The notes beneath the pieces are model-generated. The model did not search any database. It was given only the letters and a program-made list of their open reading frames with translations, and was not told the origin of the DNA. From NCBI GenBank assembly GCA_001661245.1, contig KV454013.1, positions 1,470,512 to 1,534,511 of the forward strand: a DNA stretch of 64,000 bases, written 5' to 3'. Made by a program: the position numbers and the translations under genes. Of the stretch, positions 38,513-47,272 are shown one piece after another. Origin of the DNA: Pachysolen tannophilus NRRL Y-2460 (taxonomy: Eukaryota; Ascomycota; Pichiomycetes; Alaninales; Pachysolenaceae). The stretch's first letter is position 1; every line of letters starts with the position of its first letter.

Positions 38513-39238
38513 ATGGTTAAGCTGATTATAGCCCCATCTATTTTATCTGCGGATTTTGCAAACTTGGGATGTGAATGTCATCGTATGTTTGATTGTCGTT
38601 CTGATTGGATTCATATTGATGTAATGGATGGACATTTTGTACCAAATATTACAATGGGTCCTCCTATAATTAGTTCTTTAAGGAAAGAAATCCCAAAAGG
38701 TAATAAAGATGGTTCATCACCTAGTTTTTTCGATTGTCATATGATGGTTTCAAACCCTGCTCAATGGGTTCCAGAAATTGCTAAAGCTGGTGGAGATCAA
38801 TATACTTTCCATTATGAAGCCACTGAGAATCCATTGGAATTAGTCAAGTTGATTAAACTGAACGGTATGAAGGCTGCATGTGCTATTAAACCAGGTACTC
38901 CAGTTGATGTTTTATTCCCATTAGCAGAATATTTAGATATGGCATTAATTATGACTGTAGAACCAGGTTTTGGAGGTCAAAAATTTATGGCAAATATGAT
39001 GCCAAAAGTTGAAGAATTAAGATTGAAATATCCAACTTTAAACATTCAAGTTGATGGTGGTCTTGGTAGAGATACAATTCCAGCTGCTGCAAAAGCAGGT
39101 GCTAATGTTATTGTTGCTGGAACTTCTGTATTTAAAGCCCAAGATGCAGCTGAAATGATTTTATTTTTACGGTCTCAAGTTGATCAAAATTTAAAAGAAA
39201 AAGGATTATTAAATGATATCAACTACTATTGTACCTAG
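38513..39238 (+). CDS. RPE1: D-ribulose-5-phosphate 3-epimerase
   Basis: Non-oxidative pentose-phosphate enzyme interconverting ribulose-5-P and xylulose-5-P. The TIM barrel shows all signatures: [15 protein letters not shown], the [18 protein letters not shown] strand with metal-ligand His and Asp, [29 protein letters not shown], and QVDGGLG with the second catalytic Asp. The length is 241 aa. Codon 116 is CTG at 38858-38860, in the segment LVKLIK[13 protein letters not shown]. Yeast Rpe1 has Ser there, which supports CTG-to-Ser decoding. Codon 4 is also CTG. Confidence 0.96.
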   Translation: MVKLIIAPSILSADFANLGCECHRMFDCRSDWIHIDVMDGHFVPNITMGPPIISSLRKEIPKGNKDGSSPSFFDCHMMVSNPAQWVPEIAKAGGDQYTFHYEATENPLELVKLIKLNGMKAACAIKPGTPVDVLFPLAEYLDMALIMTVEPGFGGQKFMANMMPKVEELRLKYPTLNIQVDGGLGRDTIPAAAKAGANVIVAGTSVFKAQDAAEMILFLRSQVDQNLKEKGLLNDINYYCT

Positions 39239-39379
39239 TTAATTCAAATAAACAAAAGTTACCAAAGATGAAATAAAGAAAAGAAAAGAAAAAAAAATCT
39301 CCAACAATATATAATAAAACCCAACAATACCTATCCTATGTAGAAAGAAAGAATTTTAAATAACTTTTCCCCCGCCATT

Positions 39380-39892
39380 CTAAAACGACGGTCCACCAAG
39401 AGTTGTACCTTCAGCACTCGTAGGAACAGTTAAAAATTGCCTTCCATTAGCAACATCCTCCACAAGTTTCCATAACGCTTCTCTAACAGCACTGGTAGTA
39501 CTCTGTTTGGTTTTTATCAGTTTTGACAGTCTCAACAACTCATCATCATTATCTATATCCATCTCATGATTATTATTATTATTATTATTATTATTACTAA
39601 CTAAACCATTTTTAGTTTTACCATTTCTAGCAGCAACATATTTCTTATTTCTCTCAATTTTTTGCAACCTCTTGGCCGATAACGTCTGATTCGTCAATAT
39701 GGAAGATCCAGAAGAAGGTTTTTGCCGATAAAGTGCCAACGCTGAAGATGAACCTGATGGTTTCATAGAAGATCTGCTTGAAGAATTTACACCTTTAGCC
39801 CTAATTGCAGCTCTTTTCTTACCAAGCGTCCCTGCCTTCCTATTACGCAAAATATTATCCTTTGGCTTGTTTATAGAGTTTCTCGACGGCAT
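39380..39892 (-). CDS. ALB1: Pre-60S shuttling factor Alb1
   Basis: Alb1 works with Arx1 on late pre-60S particles and their export. From ATG 39892 the 170-aa product starts MPSRNSINKPK, matching yeast Alb1. It is very basic at the N-terminus, has SAKRLQKIERNKKYVAAR (compare the KKRAKKIERNLKYA segment of Alb1), a poly-Asn insert (nine Asn near residue 105), then EMDIDNDDE. It ends SAVREALWKLVEDV...EGTTLGGPSF, the family's C-terminal signature. It is convergent with RPE1 and divergent from LSM1. Confidence 0.9.
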   Translation of the reverse strand: MPSRNSINKPKDNILRNRKAGTLGKKRAAIRAKGVNSSSRSSMKPSGSSSALALYRQKPSSGSSILTNQTLSAKRLQKIERNKKYVAARNGKTKNGLVSNNNNNNNNNHEMDIDNDDELLRLSKLIKTKQSTTSAVREALWKLVEDVANGRQFLTVPTSAEGTTLGGPSF

Positions 39893-40218
39893 ATCCAACA
39901 ACAACAATATTCACTATCCTCTCAAGATAGATTATCCTAACTCCAAAAACAAAAAAAAAAAGAAGGAAAATTTATTTATTTCTTTTATTCAATCTCTAAT
40001 CATTTATTAAAGAAAATTTTTCAAATTTGAAATTTTTATGTAATTGAAGAAAAAACAGGTCGTGCGAGAAAATCATAAAATTCAAACCTATTTTCAAACC
40101 ATAAAGAAAATGGAAAGAATTAACCAACAAACCAACAAACCATATATATATATATATATAAATATATATTTCTTGTAGAGTATTAAGAATAAGTTGAGAG
40201 AAATATTGTGATATAAGA
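39893..40218. promoter_or_regulatory. Divergent ALB1-LSM1 promoter
   Basis: A 326-bp shared promoter with poly-A and poly-T runs and an AT tract at 40141-40160 close to LSM1. No specific site is recognised. Confidence 0.5.
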
Positions 40219-40832
40219 ATGTCTCAGTCACAGGTACAGTCACAGTCACAGTCACAGTCGCCGTCAGCTAGTGGGAGCGGTCAGATTGATCCGATATCAC
40301 AAGGAATCCAGGATCTTTATTTGGAAAGTTATGCTTTTACAACTTCTGCTGCTATTGTTGGATCAGTGGATAGTATGTATTAATTTTCATTTTTTAAAAG
40401 AAAAATTTTTTAGCAGTTTATATTAACAAAGCGGTAACTTTTTTTTTTTTTTTTTTTTGGGTAATAGGAAAAGTATTTGTGCTATTAAGAGATGGAAGAA
40501 ATTTGTTTGGTATATTGAGGACTTTTGACCAATATGCGAATTTAGTATTACAAGATACCGTTGAAAGAATTTATTTACCTGATAATAAATATAGCGAAGC
40601 TGATAGAGGTGTTTTTTTGATAAGAGGGGAGAATGTTGTAATGTTGGGAGAAATAGATATTGATAAGGAAGATTTACCATTAGAAAAATGGAATAAAACT
40701 AATAATTTTAAAGATGCAGAAGAATATTTAAAAAATAAAAATAATGAAAAAATTGGGAAAGAAGTTAATATTAGTAAGAAAATGGGGAAAATTGGATTAA
40801 CTAGTGATTTTACCAAGACTGATTTGTATTAA
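40219..40832 (+). CDS. LSM1: Lsm1, mRNA decay Lsm1-7 ring subunit, one intron
   Basis: Lsm1 caps deadenylated mRNA 3' ends and activates decapping in the cytoplasm. There are two exons, 40219-40372 and 40468-40832, with a 95-nt intron (GTATGT...TAG; TATTAAC-like branch site near 40421). The junction restores an Arg codon: ...[17 protein letters not shown]. Sm1 motif: [30 protein letters not shown]. Sm2 motif: [17 protein letters not shown]. The N-terminus has a Ser-Gln repeat ([16 protein letters not shown]) and the C-terminal extension is Lys/Asn-rich, typical of Lsm1. The product is 172 aa. Confidence 0.93.
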
Positions 40833-41171
40833 ATAATGAGTGGTGATTATAAAGATAAACCCACTTTTTTTTAAAGATAAAAAAATTTTTTTTTTTTTTT
40901 ATTTTATTATTTTATTGTTTCATTTTATTAATATTTTCGTCTCTTTTAATAATAATAAAGAAAAAAATTAACTTGAATTGAAATAAAGGATTGTGAAAAG
41001 GAAAGAATAAATTTTTGGTGAAAAGTGCTTCTCAAATAAAAGGAAATCAAATCTAATCTAAGAAATGTCTAAAAAGAAAATATCAAAAGATGTAACGGGT
41101 AAAAGAAGGTTCAAAAGTAAAAATAATAATAATAATAATAGTAAAAAAAAAAATTTAATAGTCTGTCAGGA
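40833..41171. other. Convergent spacer with a doubtful 48-codon frame
   Basis: This 339-bp space lies between the LSM1 and SurE-like stops. It is A/T homopolymer-rich. An ATG at 41064 opens a 48-codon basic frame (MSKKKISKDVTGKRRFKSK...) that runs antisense into the SurE-like 3' end; it has no support beyond being open. Confidence 0.5.
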
Positions 41172-42149
41172 TCAACCTAAAGCAGCTGCAAAAAGATTCT
41201 CTGTCTCGTAAGCTATACCAATTGGAGCATCATAATCGATTGAGAAAACATCGATTGATGCATAACAACCTGAAGCTAATAAAGCTGTTCCTGAAGTCAA
41301 TGAACAATTACCATTCAAACAATTACCATCTGGAGCGGTATATTTTGAAGTTGTACCTAATAAACCAGTTGCATTATCATAAGTGACAAAAGTTGAAGTT
41401 TCTTTTGATCCAGTAAAACGAGTAAAGACATATTTTGGATCAGTACAATTTGTTGAAGAATCAGTTCCAACATTTGGAAAATTTACATTTAAACCAATTG
41501 ATAATGGTAAAGTTCTTGAATTTACTCCTTGTTTTGTGAAAAGAACATCAGCTAATTGAACAACTTTTTGACCTAATATATTTGAAGGATTATCTGTATC
41601 ATTATTTAAAGAATCTTTAAAAAATGAATTATTTGTCATTGATCCTGAAAAGGCAATTCCTGGATAACCTCTTAAAACTGCATTATAAGTAGCAGCAATA
41701 GTACCTGAATAAGTATAAGCACCTGAACCAATATTAGTACCTTCATTTGGACCTGCAACAACTAAATCAATAGTAATATTAGGGAAATAACGAGGAATAA
41801 CATAATCTAATGCAAAACCAACACAAGCTGCAGGAGTACCATTCAAATACCAAATATGATCATTAGTTGGCTCATAACTAAATGATGGAGCACCAGCTGG
41901 TGGATATGAAAACTCACCATCGGTTAATAAAGTTGTAGTATCTGGCAATTCATAACGACCACCCCAACCTGATCTTTGAGAAGCAGGTGCAACTAAAAAA
42001 ACATTATGACCAGCATCGGTCAAAGCATTATAAGCAGCCCTAATATTTGTTGAGGCCCAACCATCATCATTAGTCAATATGATGTTTTTAGCATAACAAG
42101 TAGAGGCCAAGAGTGCAATTGCAGAACTGAAAACTGAAGCTACCTTCAT
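41172..42149 (-). CDS. Secreted SurE-family acid phosphatase/nucleotidase
   Basis: SurE-fold phosphatase of the fungal secreted branch. The signal peptide is clear (MKVASVFSSAIALLASTCYA, cleavage after about residue 20). The metal-binding TNDDG follows at residues 26-30. Other SurE motifs are VAPASQRSGWG, the LNGTPAACV loop, and VAGPNEGTNIGSGAYTYSGTIAA. There are several N-glycosylation sites and paired Cys residues, fitting an extracellular or vacuolar enzyme of 325 aa. Related proteins were described as acid phosphatases in Yarrowia. A CACGTG box about 590 bp upstream would allow Pho4-type control. Confidence 0.85.
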   Translation of the reverse strand: MKVASVFSSAIALLASTCYAKNIILTNDDGWASTNIRAAYNALTDAGHNVFLVAPASQRSGWGGRYELPDTTTLLTDGEFSYPPAGAPSFSYEPTNDHIWYLNGTPAACVGFALDYVIPRYFPNITIDLVVAGPNEGTNIGSGAYTYSGTIAATYNAVLRGYPGIAFSGSMTNNSFFKDSLNNDTDNPSNILGQKVVQLADVLFTKQGVNSRTLPLSIGLNVNFPNVGTDSSTNCTDPKYVFTRFTGSKETSTFVTYDNATGLLGTTSKYTAPDGNCLNGNCSLTSGTALLASGCYASIDVFSIDYDAPIGIAYETENLFAAALG

Positions 42150-42636
42150 TTTTCCTAATAGCTAATGAGTACACAGAAACACAACCTGAAAGAAAAAAAA
42201 AAAAAAGAGTGAGTATGTTTAACGGTATTTATATCTTTTATATTTTACATCCAGAGAGATCAATTAAAGAATGGCCTTTTCCCCTAATTACCAAAATCAA
42301 AAAAAAAGAAGAGAAGTAGTTTGAGCCAATCATGTGAAAAATACATTAGTTACATTAGTCAAAAATTTTTTTTTAAAGCTCCATCCACCCCCCAAAGTCT
42401 GTTAGATTTTCTTTTATCCGCGAATCATCAACGCACAATATAATAATAATAATAATAATAATTAAAATAATTGCAAAATAAAAAAACTTAATTATCGAGG
42501 GATACATGTGTTTTCAATTGAATAAATGATGAATTTCGGTTTTTTTTTTTAAAAAGAATCAAGTTTGCATTATAATACATTTTGAACTCAAAAATCTAAC
42601 TCAAACGTAATTTGATTCGCAATAAACCATCATTAG

Positions 42637-42653
42637 ATGCACCAATGGTGCAT
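42637..42653. promoter_or_regulatory. 17-bp perfect palindrome upstream of the SurE-like gene
   Basis: ATGCACCA-A-TGGTGCAT: two 8-nt arms around a single A. A site this symmetric suggests binding by a dimeric factor. It lies about 490 bp before the SurE-like ATG. Confidence 0.5.
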
Positions 42654-42737
42654 ATTTAATTGTTCTTGTTTCCACATATCTTCAGCCTTAGTGAAAAAAG
42701 GAATTAACCGATGAGAAAGTAAATAAATATGGAGACA

Positions 42738-42743
42738 CACGTG
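42738..42743. promoter_or_regulatory. CACGTG E-box (Pho4/Cbf1 type)
   Basis: CACGTG inside GACACACGTGTATAC, about 590 bp upstream of the SurE-like phosphatase. The bHLH factors Pho4 and Cbf1 bind this core. The link to phosphate control is inference. Confidence 0.45.
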
Positions 42744-42847
42744 TATACATTCATTTGTGTCACCAAATATATATATATGTAGATATATAGACAGATACAA
42801 GTATATGTATATGTATAATATGTATTTTAAAAAACTTTAAGCAGCAT

Positions 42848-43107
42848 GAGCCGCACATACGACGGGGGAGGTTAAAAAAACAAAAAAATTAAATAAAAAA
42901 AAAATTCTTGATTCCTCGTGGTTAAAACAATAGTTTTTTTTTATTTAATCTTAATAACCTCGAGTTCACAAAAAAGGTAATTAATTTTAATTATAGATCC
43001 AGTTTAGGAATAGTGCGATGTTGAATTAAATTGAATCAATATGAGGTGAGACTTTTAAAATGAGATAGATGCTTATATTGAATTTACAAATATAATGCTG
43101 CGGCTTA
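42848..43107. promoter_or_regulatory. GAGCCGCAC and TGCGGCTTA elements
   Basis: GAGCCGCAC at 42848-42856 and TGCGGCTTA at 43099-43107. The same two 9-mers occur in the 9.8-11.2 kb region (9857 and 11195). Both loci have one copy of each, always intergenic. Confidence 0.4.
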
Positions 43108-43272
43108 GAGTAATAAAGTTTAAATTGTTTTTTTTTTTTTTTTTTATTTATCAATTTAATTTACAATAAGATTGCAAGACAAGACGGAAAGAAGGTATTA
43201 ATTATTGACTATTTTTAGTAAGTAGTGTTTAGTTCACATGAGCCCGGACGTAAAGAGTTAATTGGTGTGAAG

Positions 43273-43359
43273 GCGCACTACTTTTGTTTTTTCTTTTAAT
43301 CTTCCTCCACTTGGTCTCCACCTTCCGTTTTATAACAGTTTGTGTGCTTTACGCACTAC
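43273..43359 (+). promoter_or_regulatory. CGCACTAC-type elements upstream of the snoRNA locus
   Basis: GCGCACTACTTTTGTTTT (43273-43290) and ACGCACTACC (43351-43360), 270-350 bp before the snoRNA. The same motif family precedes RPS8 and RPL9, which supports a ribosome-related transcription unit starting here. Confidence 0.5.
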
Positions 43360-43626
43360 CACAATAATATAAAATTTTTTTTCTTTTTGTCTTTTGTCTT
43401 TTGTACCGTTGTTGAAAAGAAAAAAAATTTTTTTCTTCCTTTTTTCTTTTTCTCTTTTAAGAAACCTGGTATTAAAGATTTATTAATAAGAGAAAGTTTT
43501 CTTTTATTTTTTACTTTTTTCATTTTTCATTGATCTTATAAATTGATTACGATTTAAATCTTTTTATATTGGATAATGAACAAGTATTGTTTTTTTACTT
43601 TTTTTTTTTGAATGAAAATTGTTGAA

Positions 43627-43711
43627 TATATATGATGAGAGAAATATAACACAGACCTGTACTGATTCTTTTGAATGTGCGGATAAACTATATTGCCTAA
43701 CGCTGATATGA
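43627..43711 (+). ncRNA. snR56: C/D box snoRNA, snR56/U25 family (18S rRNA methylation guide)
   Basis: C box ATGATGA (43632-43638), D' box CTGA (43662-43665) and D box CTGA (43703-43706), with a short AU terminal stem (AUAU against UAUG). The guide just upstream of D' reads CACAGACCTGTA, complementary over 11 nt to the conserved ACAGGUCUGUG of 18S rRNA. The fifth base from D' pairs with the G that yeast snR56 (G1428) and human U25 methylate. Human U25 has the same CACAGACCTGTACTGA core and a GGATAAA after it; here GCGGATAAACT follows. A TACTAAC at 43760-43766 then TAG at 43772-43774 lie downstream, so it probably sits in an intron of a non-coding host transcript. Confidence 0.85.
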
Positions 43712-43759
43712 TGTTATAACAATTTTTGTAAATAATAGATTTAAATTATAGAGAGAGAT

Positions 43760-43774
43760 TACTAACTTATGGTA
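43760..43774 (+). other. Probable 3' end of the snoRNA host intron
   Basis: A perfect TACTAAC branch site followed by a TAG six bases later (further AGs at about 43782 and 43787). No coding exon follows; the downstream sequence is stop-rich, so the host would be non-coding. The donor is unclear: GTATTG at 43584 and GTATTA at 43469 are the candidates. Confidence 0.5.
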
Positions 43775-44048
43775 GTTTATTAGTATAGGATAATAAAGGA
43801 ATTGATTTTTATTTAAATTTATAAATGTAGTAAAATTTTGAACTTATACTTGTAGTTGTACTTGTAGTTATACTTTTTACCTATTCTTACAAATTTTTTT
43901 TTTTTTTTTCAAAAAAGAGAAATCATATTTTCATTTTAATTTTTATATATATAGCACAAAAAAACCAAAGAAAAATCAAGGGACAAATTAATAAAGAAAA
44001 GAAAAGAAAAGAAAAAAGAAGAAACTTCTTTTTTTATTTTTTATTTTC

Positions 44049-44651
44049 TTATTTCTTTGCAGTTAATCTTCTCAAGTAAAAGGCTAATTCTTCACCTTCC
44101 AAGATGTAACCATCACATCTACCTGATTGACCTGGTCTTGATGAAATGCAAGCGTATAATCTACCAGCACCGAATTGGGAATCAACAGCAGCTTCAGCTT
44201 TTGCACCTGCTGCTCTTGAAGCCAATTTTCTTTCAACTTTTCTAGATTTTTTAACTTCTTCTTCAGCGGCAGCATTCTTCTTCTTACCTAAAGCTTGACC
44301 GTAATGAGTTTCATACCATTGTCTGAATGGAGTAGCATCAATTTGAACAATAGCAGATTTGGTTAAAGTATTGGTTCTAACCAACTCATTGTTAGATGGA
44401 TGATAAACAACACCTACAATTCTAGTTTTTCTTGAAACACCTTCTGAAGCCCATGAAAAGTTACCAGTTTCAACTCTTAAAGCTCTGAATTTTTGGTTAC
44501 CTCCTCTGGTTCTAACAGTATGAATTCTCTTGGTACCAATTCTGGTGTTTGCACCTTGACGGCCTAATTCAAACTTTCTCTTCTTTCTGTATTGAGCACG
44601 TTTAGCACCAGTTGCTGAACGCTTGTGTCTTGAATCACGAGAAATACCCAT
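44049..44651 (-). CDS. RPS8: 40S ribosomal protein eS8
   Basis: Ribosomal protein S8e. From ATG 44651 the 200-aa product starts [18 protein letters not shown] and carries the family core: [54 protein letters not shown], then [17 protein letters not shown] near the C-terminus. A stop-free frame continues a little upstream but is not conserved. The ATG lies 8 nt after a good CAG acceptor (44660-44662), so the mRNA leader is spliced. Confidence 0.97.
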   Translation of the reverse strand: MGISRDSRHKRSATGAKRAQYRKKRKFELGRQGANTRIGTKRIHTVRTRGGNQKFRALRVETGNFSWASEGVSRKTRIVGVVYHPSNNELVRTNTLTKSAIVQIDATPFRQWYETHYGQALGKKKNAAAEEEVKKSRKVERKLASRAAGAKAEAAVDSQFGAGRLYACISSRPGQSGRCDGYILEGEELAFYLRRLTAKK

Positions 44652-44659
44652 CTTGTATA

Positions 44660-44923
44660 CTGGAAAAAAAAATAAAAAAGAAAATAAATCAGTTAGTAAA
44701 TAATAACAAATATAAATCAATTTATGTAATAGAATAATAGATAATGTTTTCTTGTTTGATGAAAATAATCAACTATATATAAGGAAATTCAAACTCTATT
44801 TCCAATACTCTAGTTTTACTATGTGTGTATCTCTCTCTTTCTTTCTTTGTCTATCACTTTTTCTCTTTCTTTTCCTCTTTCTCTCTTTTCCTATTATTCC
44901 ACTTTATTTTCAAATCAACTTAC
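44660..44923 (-). other. RPS8 5'-UTR intron
   Basis: Donor GTAAGT (44918-44923 on the minus strand), branch TACTAAC at 44692-44698, and a pyrimidine-rich CCAG acceptor ending at 44660, 8 nt before the ATG. Length 264 nt. It contains no recognisable snoRNA. 5'-UTR introns are known in ribosomal protein genes of Candida species. Confidence 0.8.
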
Positions 44924-45523
44924 TTTATTGGTGATAATGACCTTTGAATAACAAAAAGAATATTAAACCAAGTGTATTGAAAAAAAAAAAAATTATATTT
45001 AAAAATTCTCTATGAGAAAACCAAAGGAGCTTTGCGCACAAGAGACAAAAGAAAGTGAAAAAAAAAATTTCATGAAAAATAAATTCAACACAACACGCAC
45101 GACTGTTTTTAAAAAGTTTCCCAAAGAAGTAATTCCAACTTTCCAACGTGTGACTGCTATAAAAATTGTGTTAATTTTTTTTTCTCACAAAGGAGGGCTA
45201 ATAACCCTAATCAGAAATTTTTATTTTTTCTTTTTCTTTCTTTTTCTTTTATTTATTTAGTTGAGTTTCAACGCACTACTTTTGTAAAATTTCTTTTTTT
45301 TTTTCTTTTTCTTTTTTTACTTTGAGAACAAAAATTATTCCGTTTTCGGCAAAAGAAACAATTAGTTGTTCGACACACTACTGTTGTTTTAATGAGTTAA
45401 AAAAAAAATTACTTTGTAATAATGATTGATTAGGTAATTGAAAGAAGAAGAAGATTCTTTAATACTGTTTTATATCAAATTAAATTTAAATCAAAATCAA
45501 AAAGAGTTATTGAGGAAAAAAAA
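44924..45523. promoter_or_regulatory. RPS8-DPH3 divergent promoter with Tbf1-type site
   Basis: A 600-bp shared promoter. AACCCTAA (45203-45210) is a Tbf1-type site, the known ribosomal-protein element in Candida albicans. Three members of the CACGAC/CACTAC family lie at 45096-45110, 45271-45285 and 45373-45390. Long T and A runs lie between them. Confidence 0.6.
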
Positions 45524-45748
45524 ATGGCAACTACAACAGAGACCATCTATGATCAAATAGAAATAGAAGATTTTACGTTTGATCCAGTGACAAAGTTATT
45601 TCAGTACCCTTGTCCATGTGGAGATAGGTTTCAGATAAGTCTTTACGATTTACAAGATGGGGAAGACGTTGCAGTTTGTCCCTCATGTAGTTTGATGGTA
45701 CAAGTAATATTTGACGAAATTGATTTAAAATCGTATGCTGATGATTAG
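45524..45748 (+). CDS. DPH3: Diphthamide/Elongator factor Dph3 (Kti11)
   Basis: CSL zinc-finger protein that donates electrons to Dph1-Dph2 in diphthamide synthesis and serves Elongator in tRNA wobble modification. The 74-aa product is full length: [13 protein letters not shown], then the Cys4 site C30/C32 (YPCPCGDRF) and C52/C55 (VCPSCSL), with the CSL motif intact. It is divergent from RPS8. DPH4, another CSL protein of the same pathway, lies 12 kb away. Confidence 0.96.
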   Translation: MATTTETIYDQIEIEDFTFDPVTKLFQYPCPCGDRFQISLYDLQDGEDVAVCPSCSLMVQVIFDEIDLKSYADD

Positions 45749-45933
45749 AAGAAGGAAGTATAAAAAAAAAACTATTCATAATTAAGTTAAGGAATGTAAA
45801 TAGTTGTATTATTTGATTTGATTTGGTTTTGGTTTGGTTTATAGGGAAGGGCTTTAATAATAATAATAATAATAATGTTAATAAAAATGAAAAATTGAAA
45901 AATTAGAAAAAAAAATTTTTTTTTTTTTATCTT

Positions 45934-46731
45934 TCAGTAGAGAAACCAGTATGACACTATAACGATCAACGCTATAACTAGAGTTATTAAAACTATACTT
46001 GTTCCTTCTTCTTTAGTTTGATTTCTATCTTCAGTTCTAATTTTATCCTCTTTGTTTGTATTAACACTATTGTTATTGTTACTGCTGGCAACACCAGTAG
46101 TAGTATTAATACTAGGTTTCCTCTTATTTATTATAGAAGTAGTAGATGCAGTTGTATTATTTAAATTTCCTTGAATTCCTTGAAATTTATTTAATCTTTC
46201 TTGTAAATTTTTAGCATCTTGTTCATGTCTTTGTTTTATAATTTGTCTATTTTTTTCAATTAATTCAGGAAAATTTTTAATGAATAAATTATTTTTAGTA
46301 ATATTATACATTAATGAATTTAAAGCACAATTTTTTTTAAAATCATCATCAGTTCTTATTGCCCCTGTAGTTGCTTCATCACCAGTCATAAAACTTAACA
46401 ATCCAACTAATATCGTAGAAACAGACCATGAAGGATTCCATGTATCGGGATGAAAATCACTCATAGATAAACATAACCTTGTATTTGTTTTAAATCTTCC
46501 ATTAGGTGTAACCATCATTATAGATGGAGGTTTAAATGGATATTCCGATGGGAAATGTAAAGTCCCATGATATTGTCCATTAAAATATGGTGTATCTGGA
46601 GGCCCACTGATTATATAATGCCATTCTAAAATATTTTCCTCTGATGGTTTAGCTATAATATATTGTGGAGGATTGGATTGAATCAGTTTATACTCTTTAG
46701 CAAGCCTTTTTTGAGATTGTTTAGATGCCAT
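45934..46731 (-). CDS. UBC6: Tail-anchored ER ubiquitin-conjugating enzyme Ubc6
   Basis: E2 of ER-associated degradation working with Doa10. UBC fold: KRLAKEYKLI, WHYIISGPPDTPYFNGQYHG, FPSEYPFKPPSI. The active-site Cys is residue 87 in NTRLCLSMSDFHPDTWNPSW, the same position as in yeast Ubc6. An Asn/Thr-rich linker (about 190-235) leads to a C-terminal membrane anchor (IVLITLVIALIVIVSYWFLY). The length is 265 aa (yeast 250). Confidence 0.95.
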   Translation of the reverse strand: MASKQSQKRLAKEYKLIQSNPPQYIIAKPSEENILEWHYIISGPPDTPYFNGQYHGTLHFPSEYPFKPPSIMMVTPNGRFKTNTRLCLSMSDFHPDTWNPSWSVSTILVGLLSFMTGDEATTGAIRTDDDFKKNCALNSLMYNITKNNLFIKNFPELIEKNRQIIKQRHEQDAKNLQERLNKFQGIQGNLNNTTASTTSIINKRKPSINTTTGVASSNNNNSVNTNKEDKIRTEDRNQTKEEGTSIVLITLVIALIVIVSYWFLY

Positions 46732-47272
46732 AATATTAAATTAATTATTTAAATTTTTTTTAATAATAAACAATTTATTTTATCTTCAAAACTAAATTCA
46801 ATTTCTTTACTTCTTTTAATAGATTCAATACCAACAAATATCAGATAAGATAAAAACAATAATTTATAAGATTAAGTTTCTAAACTTTGCCGAAACGGAT
46901 TTAACATCTTTTCAATAACATACATCTCTTTTTAACGGTTTCTTTCTGTCCAGTTGTCACTTTAAAAAAGACCAATAAAAAAATAGAAAAAAATAAAAAA
47001 AAAAATTGGGCGGAACTCGGGCGGAAACCCCTGCCTAAAAGTAACCTCATTTCCCGCCTAGTTTCCCGCCGCGTTCCCGCCTTTTTTCTTTGGGATTTTT
47101 TCTCTTTTTTTTGCCCACGGTCAAAAAAAGACTCAACGCACTATGAATAATACCAAATAAAACCTGGGTTTCTTTCTATATTTTATATATTTTATATATT
47201 TTATATATAAAATAAATCTATAAATTTTTGGTCTTGGTTGATAATCGAAATTTTGTTGTTTTGGTTTTGGTG
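46732..47272. promoter_or_regulatory. UBC6-PRS divergent promoter with E2F-like/GC-box cluster
   Basis: A 541-bp shared promoter. Within 80 bp there are two GGGCGGAA (47008-47015, 47019-47026) and three opposed TTCCCGCC (47051-47058, 47063-47070, 47074-47081), two of them TTTCCCGCC, the classic E2F-like consensus. An AACGCACTATG element lies at 47135-47145. No gene is seen. Confidence 0.55.

Larger units (their letters stand above)
42150..44048. other. 1.9-kb region without a protein gene
   Basis: This is the longest gene-free stretch in the window. It holds the SurE-like promoter (left), the snR56 locus (right of centre), a (TAA)n run at 42442-42462, AT-type tracts near 42770-42830 and many T-runs. 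I see no protein gene on either strand and no tRNA. Confidence 0.7.

Noticed and set aside
41064-41210. 48-codon basic frame between LSM1 and the SurE-like gene
   Set aside because: It overlaps the 3' end of the SurE-like gene in antisense, contains an Asn-repeat microsatellite, and has no recognisable homologue.
42525-42640. Second C/D snoRNA suggested by ATGATGA at 42525
   Set aside because: No CTGA D box follows at a suitable distance and no rRNA complementarity was noticed.
43342-43533. 63-codon frame upstream of the snoRNA
   Set aside because: Phe/Lys homopolymer translation of T/A runs; no conserved content.
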